A stretch of 64,000 bases of DNA, taken from assembly GCA_964464825.1 (NCBI GenBank), contig CAYXKL010000001.1, positions 124,001-188,000 on the forward strand, in the 5' to 3' direction. Position 1 is the first letter of the stretch. Each line of letters opens with the position of its first letter. Shown here piece by piece: positions 36,444-44,041 of the stretch. The DNA is from DYJK01 sp964464825 (lineage in GTDB: Bacteria; Bacteroidota; Ignavibacteria; Ignavibacteriales; Melioribacteraceae). The notes beneath the pieces were generated by a model. The model searched no databases, was not told where the DNA came from, and worked only from the letters and a program-made list of their open reading frames with translations. A program made the translations under genes and the position numbers.

Positions 36444-36444
36444 T

Positions 36445-36452
36445 TATATTTG
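36445..36452 (+). promoter_or_regulatory. TATATTTG -7 element of the cydAB promoter
   Basis: A match to the TAnnTTTG consensus immediately after the terminator. It implies a transcript start near 36460 and a leader of about 55 bases before cydA. TTTG at 36415-36418 lies too far away for a standard -33. Confidence 0.5.
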
Positions 36453-36514
36453 TTCAACTTATTCTTCAATTCATTAATTTAGTTGCGTAATTTTTATAAA
36501 CATTAGGTAATAAG

Positions 36515-37888
36515 ATGGATGTTGAAATACTATCTCGTATTCAATTCGCTTTTACAATCGCATTCCATTATATCTATCCCCCATTAAGTATTGGACTTGG
36601 AGTACTCCTCGTAATAATGGAGGGAATGTATCTAAAAACAAAAAATAAACTTTATGAGCGGATGACAAAGTTTTGGGTAAAGATTTTTGCTTTAACTTTT
36701 GCAATGGGTGTTGCTTCCGGAATTGTAATGGAATTTGAGTTTGGTACAAATTGGGCAACCTACTCGCGTTTTGTTGGCGATGTTTTTGGCAGCGCACTTG
36801 CTGCCGAAGGAATTTTTGCATTCTTTCTTGAATCGGGATTTTTAGCCGTTCTTGTTTTTGGATGGAACAAGGTTAGTCCGCGTATTCATTTCCTCTCAAC
36901 AATAATGGTTTCTTTCGGATCAATGTTAAGTGCGGTTTGGATTGTCGTTGCAAATTCATGGCAGCAGACTCCGGCTGGATTTCATATAGTTGGTGAAGGG
37001 ATAAACGCGCGTGCAGAGATAACGGACTTCTGGGCTATGGTTTTTAATCCTTCTTCAATGGACCGGCTATCACATGTTTTATCCGGTGCTTGGCTTGCCG
37101 GTGCATTCTTCGTTTTGAGCGTTAGCGCATACTACATTTTAAAAAATAAACATACCGAATTCGCAAAATCTTCTTTTAAGATTGCACTTAGTCTAGCGCT
37201 CTTTTCATCATTATTTCAGCTATTCACAGGTCACCAAAGCGCTGTAGGTATTAGCGAAACTCAACCAGTCAAACTTGCAGCTTTCGAAGCTCATTATGAT
37301 TCATCTGCGCCCGGTGATTTATATTTATTCGGATGGGTTAATGAGAAAAATCAGCAAGTGAATTTTGGTGTTAAAATTCCGGGTATGCTCAGTTATTTAA
37401 TTTATGGAGATTCGCAAAAGCCGGTAACCGGATTAAATGCATTTAAGCCAGATGAGAGACCACCGGTTAACATTGTTTTTCAATCCTATCATTTAATGGT
37501 TGCTATTGGTTTTACATTAATAGCACTAAGTATTATTGGAATATTTTTCTTGTGGAAAAAAACTTTGTTCAATAAAAAATGGCTGTTGTGGATTTTTGTA
37601 ATAGCTGTACTCGGTCCTCAAATCGCAAATCAGATTGGCTGGATTTCTGCTGAAGTTGGAAGACAACCATGGATTGTTTATGGATTACTAAAAACATCTG
37701 AAGGATTGTCAAAGGTAGTAACGACAAATCAGGTTGTTTTTTCACTTGTTCTATTCACAGTAATTTATTTTTTGCTCTTTTTGCTTTTCCTCTATTTGTT
37801 GAACGAAAAAATAAAACACGGTCCGGAAGATACTGATAACATTCAAACAGAATATGAACATCAAAAAGCAGTATTGGATAGAAAATAA
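36515..37888 (+). CDS. cydA: Cytochrome bd-type ubiquinol oxidase subunit I
   Basis: 457 residues. Haem-ligand His18 is in AFHYIYPPLSIGLG, a second His in LFTGHQSAV, and acids for the b595/d site in AAEGIFAFFLESGFLAV. The sixth ligand Met is in FQSYHLMVAIG, where the arginine that precedes it two residues earlier in E. coli (FRIM) is His. GYGIGGxG-like Q-loop elements are short: the loop between 270 and 320 is compact, the short Q-loop class. It oxidises quinol and reduces O2 at high affinity. cydB follows after 24 bases. Confidence 0.95.
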   Translation: MDVEILSRIQFAFTIAFHYIYPPLSIGLGVLLVIMEGMYLKTKNKLYERMTKFWVKIFALTFAMGVASGIVMEFEFGTNWATYSRFVGDVFGSALAAEGIFAFFLESGFLAVLVFGWNKVSPRIHFLSTIMVSFGSMLSAVWIVVANSWQQTPAGFHIVGEGINARAEITDFWAMVFNPSSMDRLSHVLSGAWLAGAFFVLSVSAYYILKNKHTEFAKSSFKIALSLALFSSLFQLFTGHQSAVGISETQPVKLAAFEAHYDSSAPGDLYLFGWVNEKNQQVNFGVKIPGMLSYLIYGDSQKPVTGLNAFKPDERPPVNIVFQSYHLMVAIGFTLIALSIIGIFFLWKKTLFNKKWLLWIFVIAVLGPQIANQIGWISAEVGRQPWIVYGLLKTSEGLSKVVTTNQVVFSLVLFTVIYFLLFLLFLYLLNEKIKHGPEDTDNIQTEYEHQKAVLDRK

Positions 37889-37912
37889 TTTTATAACAAT
37901 ATTTATAACGAT

Positions 37913-38941
37913 ATGGAATTTCAATTCGATTTAAACACAATTTGGTTTATACTCATCGGAGTATTATTAACCGGATATGCAATTCTCGATGGATTCGATC
38001 TTGGCGTTGGCGCTCTTCACCTTCTTGTTAAAGACGATGAAGAACGAAGAATTATGATTAACTCAATCGGTCCGGTGTGGGATGGTAACGAAGTGTGGCT
38101 GGTAACCGGAGGCGGTGCTTTGTTCGCTGCATTTCCACACGTTTATGCAACTGTGTTTTCCGGATTCTATACTGCACTAATTCTGCTTCTGTTCGGATTA
38201 ATTTTCCGCGCAATAGCAATTGAGTTCCGAAGCAAACAGCCGATGAAATGGTGGCGGCAAATGTGGGATGTTGCTTTTTCTGTCTCGAGTATTTTAATTG
38301 CTTTGCTTATGGGTGTAGCGCTTGGAAATATTATTACCGGAATTCCAATTGATGCTGAAAAAGAATTTGCCGGAAGTTTCTGGAGTTTGATTAATCCATA
38401 CACGGTTATGGTTGGAATTACTACTGTTGCATTATTCATGATGCACGGCTCAATTTATGTTGTAATGAAAACAGAAGGAGAACTTCAGAATATGATACGT
38501 GGATGGGTAAACAATACAATAATATTTTTTGTTATCTGTTATGTTGCTACAACCATGTACACATTAATTTATTATCCACATATGGTTAATCATTTCAAAG
38601 ATGAGCCGCTTTTATTTCTTGTGGCTTTATTAAACATGCTGGCAATTGCAAACATACCAAGAGAGGTTTTCCATGGTAGAGAGTTCCGGGCATTTTTATC
38701 ATCATGTGCGAGCATCATTGCGTTGTTTTCACTTTTTGCAATAGGACTTTTTCCGAATATTGTACTTTCGAATCCTAACCCTGATAACAGTTTGACAATT
38801 TACAATGCTGCTTCTTCACAAAAGACTTTAAACATAATGTTGATCGTTGCAGCTATTGGTGTTCCATTTGTGCTGGCTTATACTGTAAGCATCTACTGGA
38901 TATTCCGTGGTAAAGTTAAGATTGATACGATGAGCTATTAG
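37913..38941 (+). CDS. cydB: Cytochrome bd-type ubiquinol oxidase subunit II
   Basis: 342 residues. FILIGVLLTGYAILDGFDLGVGALH is the standard N-terminus, GPVWDGNEVWLVTGGGALFAAFPHVYATVFSG is the CydB signature, and six or more membrane helices follow. It pairs with CydA. No cydCD assembly transporter or cydX-sized gene is visible nearby. Confidence 0.97.
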   Translation: MEFQFDLNTIWFILIGVLLTGYAILDGFDLGVGALHLLVKDDEERRIMINSIGPVWDGNEVWLVTGGGALFAAFPHVYATVFSGFYTALILLLFGLIFRAIAIEFRSKQPMKWWRQMWDVAFSVSSILIALLMGVALGNIITGIPIDAEKEFAGSFWSLINPYTVMVGITTVALFMMHGSIYVVMKTEGELQNMIRGWVNNTIIFFVICYVATTMYTLIYYPHMVNHFKDEPLLFLVALLNMLAIANIPREVFHGREFRAFLSSCASIIALFSLFAIGLFPNIVLSNPNPDNSLTIYNAASSQKTLNIMLIVAAIGVPFVLAYTVSIYWIFRGKVKIDTMSY

Positions 38942-38984
38942 AAATACATTATAATATAATGAAAAATTTACTTTCAATTAGTAT

Positions 38985-39000
38985 ATTAACGAGCGTTCAT
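38985..39000 (+). promoter_or_regulatory. Palindrome before the TetR gene, possible operator
   Basis: The core AACGAGCGTT (38988-38997) is a 4-bp inverted repeat around AG, and the wider arms match at 12 of 16 positions. It is 14 bases before the preferred start of the TetR gene, the usual place for TetR self-regulation. Binding is inference only. Confidence 0.45.
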
Positions 39001-39013
39001 TAGGAATGTGCTT

Positions 39014-39613
39014 GTGAAATACAAAGACACAAAAAAAAGAATCCTTTATACATCTCTCGATCTCTTTTCTAAGAATGGATACACAGGCGTTTCTATTAGA
39101 CAAATAGCGCGTAAACTTGAAATAAGAGAGAGTGCTATTTATAATCATTACAATTCTAAAGAAGAAATTTTCAGCGCTATACTCAAAGAGTTTAAATCTA
39201 GGTCTATCGCTAATACTATATTAACAGATGATCTGTTAGAAGAATTATCCGATCCTGAAAAATTCTTAAAGAGTTTTACAAAACGATTGATTGATCATTG
39301 GAACAGCGACGAAGAAAGAAAATTCATGCGTTTATTGATGATGGAACAGTTTACTATTATCGGCGCCAATGAGCTTTCTATGACGAATTATATGAACGAA
39401 TTACGTTCAATTTACAAAACCATCTTTAGCGAAATGATCAAAGAAAAAATAATTAAAGATTACGATCCGCAAGTTTTAATTGATCAAATTACCGCGCCTC
39501 TATTTTTACTACGAATAGAGTACTTGAGTCGTGATGACAATAAAAATATTAATCATATATATAATATGGCAAACAAGTACATCAACTTTTTTTGGAATGC
39601 TGTTAAAAATTAA
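39014..39613 (+). CDS. TetR/AcrR-family transcriptional regulator
   Basis: 199 residues from GTG at 39014, with AGGA eight bases upstream (a GTG at 39008 is closer and less well placed). The N-terminal helix-turn-helix is KKRILYTSLDLFSKNGYTGVSIRQIARKLEIRESAIYNHYNSKEEIF, a typical TetR DNA-binding domain. The C-terminal domain (ligand binding) has no recognisable family. It lies between cydAB and a dehydratase gene 12 bases downstream; its targets are not known, but a palindrome directly upstream suggests autoregulation. Confidence 0.9.
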   Translation: MKYKDTKKRILYTSLDLFSKNGYTGVSIRQIARKLEIRESAIYNHYNSKEEIFSAILKEFKSRSIANTILTDDLLEELSDPEKFLKSFTKRLIDHWNSDEERKFMRLLMMEQFTIIGANELSMTNYMNELRSIYKTIFSEMIKEKIIKDYDPQVLIDQITAPLFLLRIEYLSRDDNKNINHIYNMANKYINFFWNAVKN

Positions 39614-39625
39614 AACGGAGAGATT

Positions 39626-40585
39626 ATGTTTTTAGAGAAAGTTCCGGATAAACAAGATATTATTGCTGCCCATTTGCGTATCAAAAATCTAATACATCAC
39701 ACACCGGTTTTAACTTCTTCATCAATAAATAAAATTACGGGTTGTAAGCTCTATTTCAAATGTGAAAATCTGCAGAAGGTTGGTGCGTTCAAATTCAGAG
39801 GTGCTAGTAATGCTGTCCTTTCATTAAATGAAAATGAAATAAAAAGTGGTGTTGCAACTCATTCTTCAGGAAACCATGCCGCAGCCGTATCGCTTGCAGC
39901 AAGAATGAAAAGTATTCCGGCTTTTATAGTTATGCCCCACACAGCTCCGGAAGTAAAAAAAAATGCTGTTGAGGCTTACGGTGCAAAAATAATTTTCTGT
40001 GAACCTAATATGAAATCCCGTGAAGAAACGCTTACAAAGGTTATAGAAGAAACCGGAGCTGCATTTATTCACCCCTTTAATAATTACACTGTTATTGCCG
40101 GACAATCAACTTGTGCAAAAGAAATTTTAGAAGAATTAACTGATCTTGATTTTATAATTACACCTATTGGGGGGGGAGGGCTTGCAAGCGGTTCTTGTTT
40201 GAGTGCAAAATATTTTTCCAATAAAACTAAGGTTATCGGGGCAGAGCCAGAAGGTGCAGATGATGCGTTCAAATCACTGCGTGATGGCATTATCTACCCA
40301 TCTGTAAATCCCAAAACCATATGTGATGGACTCCTCACAAACCTTAGCGAAAAAACTTTCGATATTTTAAGTAAAGAATTGAATGAAATAATCACTATAT
40401 CCGACGAACAAATTATTACCGCAATGCGTTTAATTTGGGAGCGAATGAAAATAATTATCGAACCTTCAAGCGCAGTAACGTTAGCTGCTGTATTAAAAAA
40501 CAGATATAAATTTCTCGGGAAGAAAATCGCATTAATACTTACCGGTGGTAATGTTGATTTGGAAAAACTCCCGTTTAATAATTAA
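39626..40585 (+). CDS. PLP-dependent threonine/serine dehydratase (or serine racemase)
   Basis: 319 residues, fold type II PLP enzyme. Lys56 in KVGAFKFRGASNAVL binds PLP, SSGNHAAAVSLAA is the substrate loop and TPIGGGGLASG the phosphate loop. There is no C-terminal ACT domain, so it is the short catabolic/racemase type. It deaminates L-threonine or L-serine, or racemises serine; the sequence does not decide. GGAGAG precedes the ATG. It ends overlapping the convergent lipid kinase stop (TTAA). Confidence 0.9.
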   Translation: MFLEKVPDKQDIIAAHLRIKNLIHHTPVLTSSSINKITGCKLYFKCENLQKVGAFKFRGASNAVLSLNENEIKSGVATHSSGNHAAAVSLAARMKSIPAFIVMPHTAPEVKKNAVEAYGAKIIFCEPNMKSREETLTKVIEETGAAFIHPFNNYTVIAGQSTCAKEILEELTDLDFIITPIGGGGLASGSCLSAKYFSNKTKVIGAEPEGADDAFKSLRDGIIYPSVNPKTICDGLLTNLSEKTFDILSKELNEIITISDEQIITAMRLIWERMKIIIEPSSAVTLAAVLKNRYKFLGKKIALILTGGNVDLEKLPFNN

Positions 40586-41481
40586 TTGCCATTAACAAAA
40601 ACTTCTATTGCATTCGGTATACATTCAATTTCAATTGGTGTATTTCCAGTAAGTTGTCCATCGGGTGTTAAATTTTTTGGGGGATTTGTTTCGATCATTA
40701 TTTTACTTGCTTTAAAACATTCAACTTCATTCATTTTAACATGTTCTCCGGTAAAAATTTTGGGCAAACATTGAAGTAGTCGTAAACGAGAAAGTTTATT
40801 GAGTAATGTTATATCCAATAATCCGTCATCTATAGAAGCTGAAGGCGCCATTAAAAAATCTTTACCGGTATATTTTGAATTTGAAATTTCAACAAAAATA
40901 TTTTTTCTCTCAATTCGCTTGCCGTCTATTTCTATTGTAAGTGAATATGGTTTAAGGAAAATCGTTCTATGAAAAACTCCCAGAATATATGACAAGTGAC
41001 CGAAAGCTCTAAGCTTGTAAGCAGTATTTGCAACATCGGTAACAAATCCTAATCCCAAAATATTTATAAAATAGAATCGATTATTACTGGTTTTGCATAA
41101 TCCAACATCAACTTTTTTAAGTTTCCCGTTTCCAATAGCAGCTATTGCATCTTCCCATTTTTCATTATTCAGATTAAGATCGCGCGCAAATGCGTTGCCT
41201 CTTCCTATCGGTATCGCCGCTATTGGAATTCTCCTTAAAGATTTATTTGAGAAATAACCATTAATTGCTTCGAAAAGAGTTCCATCACCACCGGAAATTG
41301 CGATTGCATCATGCTTTTCAAAATCTAGATTTTTAATTATTTCAGTACCATGTCCGGCATATTCTGTTTGAGTTGATATATGATTTAATTTTTGTTTTTT
41401 GAATTCATTCTTTATATGATGAAAATATTTTGATCCTTTTCCATTTGCCGATGCCGGATTGTTGAGATGAAATACTTTCAT
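40582..41481 (-). CDS. Diacylglycerol-kinase catalytic domain protein (YegS/BmrU-like lipid kinase)
   Basis: 299 residues. ISGGDGTLFEAINGYF is the nucleotide-binding GGDGT motif of the DAGK/sphingosine kinase superfamily, followed by PIGRGNAFARDLNL. The C-terminal half (ISNSKYTGKDFLMAPSASIDDGLLDITLL) is the beta-sandwich. It phosphorylates a lipid such as diacylglycerol or phosphatidylglycerol-like acceptors. It is convergent with the dehydratase gene, sharing a 4-base TTAA that serves both stop codons. Confidence 0.92.
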   Translation of the reverse strand: MKVFHLNNPASANGKGSKYFHHIKNEFKKQKLNHISTQTEYAGHGTEIIKNLDFEKHDAIAISGGDGTLFEAINGYFSNKSLRRIPIAAIPIGRGNAFARDLNLNNEKWEDAIAAIGNGKLKKVDVGLCKTSNNRFYFINILGLGFVTDVANTAYKLRAFGHLSYILGVFHRTIFLKPYSLTIEIDGKRIERKNIFVEISNSKYTGKDFLMAPSASIDDGLLDITLLNKLSRLRLLQCLPKIFTGEHVKMNEVECFKASKIMIETNPPKNLTPDGQLTGNTPIEIECIPNAIEVFVNGN

Positions 41482-41583
41482 TATATGCCTTTATTATTGA
41501 TCTAACAATACAAAATAAGAGTTTATGATTTGCTATCAAACGATGAGGAAGGAAATAGTAAATTCAAATCACAAAAAAATACT

Positions 41584-41617
41584 GCATTTATAAGCGGCCG
41601 TTTCCGTTAATAAATGC
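41584..41617 (-). terminator. Terminator after the M64 peptidase gene
   Basis: GCATTTAT and ATAAATGC form an 8-bp outer stem, with partial inner pairing of the ACGG/CCGC segment. On the minus strand it is followed by a T-tract (seven T of TATTTTTTTG). It starts 14 bases beyond the peptidase stop. Confidence 0.75.
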
Positions 41618-41630
41618 TTCTAAAAAATTA

Positions 41631-43097
41631 TTATTCCGTATAATACATTATTACTTTTTTTACATGCTCTTCGCAGACTTTACAGAATGGCTTTGTTCCT
41701 TTACTAAACATTAAACAATCTAGCATCGAACGGTACATTCCTTTTGCAGAATAACCGGCACCTTCAAACACACCCACCTTGCCCCAATATTTACTTTTTG
41801 TCAAATATTGATCTACTTCGTCGCTGTGAGCTTTATCTTTAATATTATACTCGTTTTGTGCCTCATCAATTTCCGATTGCGGAACTCTATTACGTTTCAA
41901 CTCTGCAATTTTTCTGTTCATTTCTCTCCGTTCATTCTGCCAAGTTAAATCCATTTTATCATAATCATCTTTTTCCCACAAAGTTGGAACATCAATTTCT
42001 TCTGATAATAATTCTTTCCATTTAATATTTTTTGTGTCGAGTGCTCGTGTTATATTCGGCTCAACCGGTTCCAATCCGGCAGTGTAAAATTCATTGTAAA
42101 CAACATCGCTGGTGTAATACTCATCTGCCAATCCGCCGAATGAGTGACCGAACTCATGTAAGAAAATATAGGGACTGAATTGATTATCACTCGTAAATGT
42201 GCAGAAGAAATTATAAATACCGCCGCCTCCGTAACGCGGTGAGTTGCACATAATATAGATTGCATCATACGGAACGTGTGCGGCAAGATCTCGCATTATT
42301 TTATTTTCTTCTGTCAACACATACCTTTCCGAACCAAGCGAGTAAAAAGTTGTGCCTAGGGCTGTGTTTTTATAAATATCAGCACCGGGTTCATCTATTT
42401 CGCTCTCTTCGGAAAATTTCAAAACTCCATAAATATTAAATTTATCTTTATTAGTTTTAAATGGTTCTTGATTCAAAAATAATTCTGTGTAACGCTTCAA
42501 ATCTTTTTCAAATTTATCTTTGTCCAATTCCGAATAACCATCGCCCAATATTACAACATCCACATTTAAGTGAGAATCTCCGCTTGTGTGTGATTTGTAG
42601 ACTTTAACAGACTTATCCTGGACCGCATCTTTAATTATATAAAGATCGGCCGGATTAATTTCTGCCGAGAATATTTCATTAAGTTGATTTTGTTTATCTC
42701 TCTTTGAAAGAGAAAATATTATTTTGTTTTTGGGATATGGAATTAGTGCACTTTCGTGATATGTCCGCTTGATTCCATTTGCTGCTTCTTCTGTTGTTTG
42801 ATATTCTTTAAAGTAGCTGTCAAATCCTCTTGAGTAAATTAATTGGCTGGAAGCTGCATCATAAATTTTGTAGTAGTAAGCACCGTTGTTAAAATTATCC
42901 AATAAATTTTTTGTGCTCCCCGCCCAAATTCCTTGTTTGTAAATATGATTTATTGTTACAAACTCTGTTACTGCATCCCCAACATGAAAATAGTCAATCC
43001 GCATTGTTTGGTCTGTGAAGTAATCATCGAAGTGATTTGTTTGAGCACTAAGACAAATAGAAATTAGTAGAAGTGTAAAAACATGAACTGTTTTCAT
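41631..43097 (-). CDS. Exported M64-family metallopeptidase
   Basis: 488 residues from the ATG at 43097. A signal peptide (KTVHVFTLLLISICLSAQ) precedes an N-terminal beta-rich domain (FHVGDAVTEFVTINHIYKQG, the M64 N-terminal type). The catalytic motif HEFGHSFGGLADEYY is at about residues 314-328, and NSPRYGGGGIYNFFCTFTSD is the family marker. The fold is that of IgA peptidase M64 proteins found in gut and other Bacteroidetes. Substrate unknown. The in-frame extension up to 43157 lacks a signal and is not used. Confidence 0.93.
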   Translation of the reverse strand: MKTVHVFTLLLISICLSAQTNHFDDYFTDQTMRIDYFHVGDAVTEFVTINHIYKQGIWAGSTKNLLDNFNNGAYYYKIYDAASSQLIYSRGFDSYFKEYQTTEEAANGIKRTYHESALIPYPKNKIIFSLSKRDKQNQLNEIFSAEINPADLYIIKDAVQDKSVKVYKSHTSGDSHLNVDVVILGDGYSELDKDKFEKDLKRYTELFLNQEPFKTNKDKFNIYGVLKFSEESEIDEPGADIYKNTALGTTFYSLGSERYVLTEENKIMRDLAAHVPYDAIYIMCNSPRYGGGGIYNFFCTFTSDNQFSPYIFLHEFGHSFGGLADEYYTSDVVYNEFYTAGLEPVEPNITRALDTKNIKWKELLSEEIDVPTLWEKDDYDKMDLTWQNERREMNRKIAELKRNRVPQSEIDEAQNEYNIKDKAHSDEVDQYLTKSKYWGKVGVFEGAGYSAKGMYRSMLDCLMFSKGTKPFCKVCEEHVKKVIMYYTE

Positions 43098-43282
43098 AAT
43101 AATCTCAATTTTATTGTGATTAAAATAATAAATAGCATAAGAATTCGCTCCACTCATACGCAGATTAAACGGATCAAAATTGAATAATCAACGAAACTTG
43201 ACAGGCCTCTTTATTGCCGCTCTGTGTGCTTCTTTTTCTCTATGCAAAGAGGGGATGAAATCTTTATTTTAGCATTGTAATT

Positions 43283-43312
43283 AACTATTGAACCATGAAA
43301 CTATTGAACCAT
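43283..43312 (+). repeat. 14-bp direct repeat spanning the DUF4159 start codon
   Basis: AACTATTGAACCAT occurs at 43283-43296 and again at 43299-43312, so the first copy ends with the AT of the start codon and the second lies in the first codons (KLLNH). The repeat period is 16 bases. It looks like a small tandem duplication. Confidence 0.85.
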
Positions 43313-43957
43313 ATAATTTTATTATTAATCTTATTTTCAACTTTCACGCATTCCCAATCGAACAGCGGTTTTCAAATTGCGCGATTGAAATATAGCGGTG
43401 GCGGCGACTGGTACAACGATCCATCGGCAGAGGTTAATTTGCTGAAATTTATTTCCCAAAACACAAATATAAAAACCAATCCAAAGTATGAATTTGTTGA
43501 TATTACGTCTGGAAATATTTTTGCTTATCCATTTTTGTTTATGACCGGTCACGGCAATATTGTTTTTTCGGATTCTGAAGCTGATAAATTAAGAAACTAT
43601 CTTCAAGGCGGAGGATTTCTTTATGTTGATGACGATTACGGTCTGGATAAAGCATTCCGACGTGAAATAAAAAAAATTTTCCCGGACAAAGAGCTTCAGG
43701 AAATTCCATTTAATCACGGAATTTATAACTGTATGTTCGACTTTCGAAAAGGTCCACCTAAAACACACGAACATGATAATAATGTTCCGCGTGGCTACGG
43801 AATTTTTATAGACGGACGATTATCTGTCTATTATACTTTCGAAAGTAATCCAAGCGATGGCTGGGCCGACCCCGATGTTCATAAAGATCCAGCTGAGAAA
43901 AGAGAAGAAGCACTAAAGTTTGGCACCAATATTATTGTTTGGGCTTTAATGAATTGA
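43295..43957 (+). CDS. Exported DUF4159 protein
   Basis: 220 residues with a signal peptide (KLLNHIILLLILFSTFTHS). The body is the DUF4159 pattern: IARLKYSGGGDWYNDPSAEVNLLKFI, FLFMTGHGNIVFS, YLQGGGFLYVDDDYGLDKAF, NHGIYNCMFDF and the terminal DPAEKREEALKFGTNIIVWAL. DUF4159 often stands beside genes for MoxR/BatA-type complexes and may be a glutamine-amidotransferase-like fold. A short direct repeat overlaps the start. The DUF4175 gene follows 84 bases later on the same strand. Confidence 0.9.
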   Translation: MKLLNHIILLLILFSTFTHSQSNSGFQIARLKYSGGGDWYNDPSAEVNLLKFISQNTNIKTNPKYEFVDITSGNIFAYPFLFMTGHGNIVFSDSEADKLRNYLQGGGFLYVDDDYGLDKAFRREIKKIFPDKELQEIPFNHGIYNCMFDFRKGPPKTHEHDNNVPRGYGIFIDGRLSVYYTFESNPSDGWADPDVHKDPAEKREEALKFGTNIIVWALMN

Positions 43958-44041
43958 TTTTTAATTATAGGGTGGGGTTCTTTTTAACCACGATGAAGAA
44001 TTCGAATGTAGATAAAATATTTTTACTAATTTTTCAAATTA

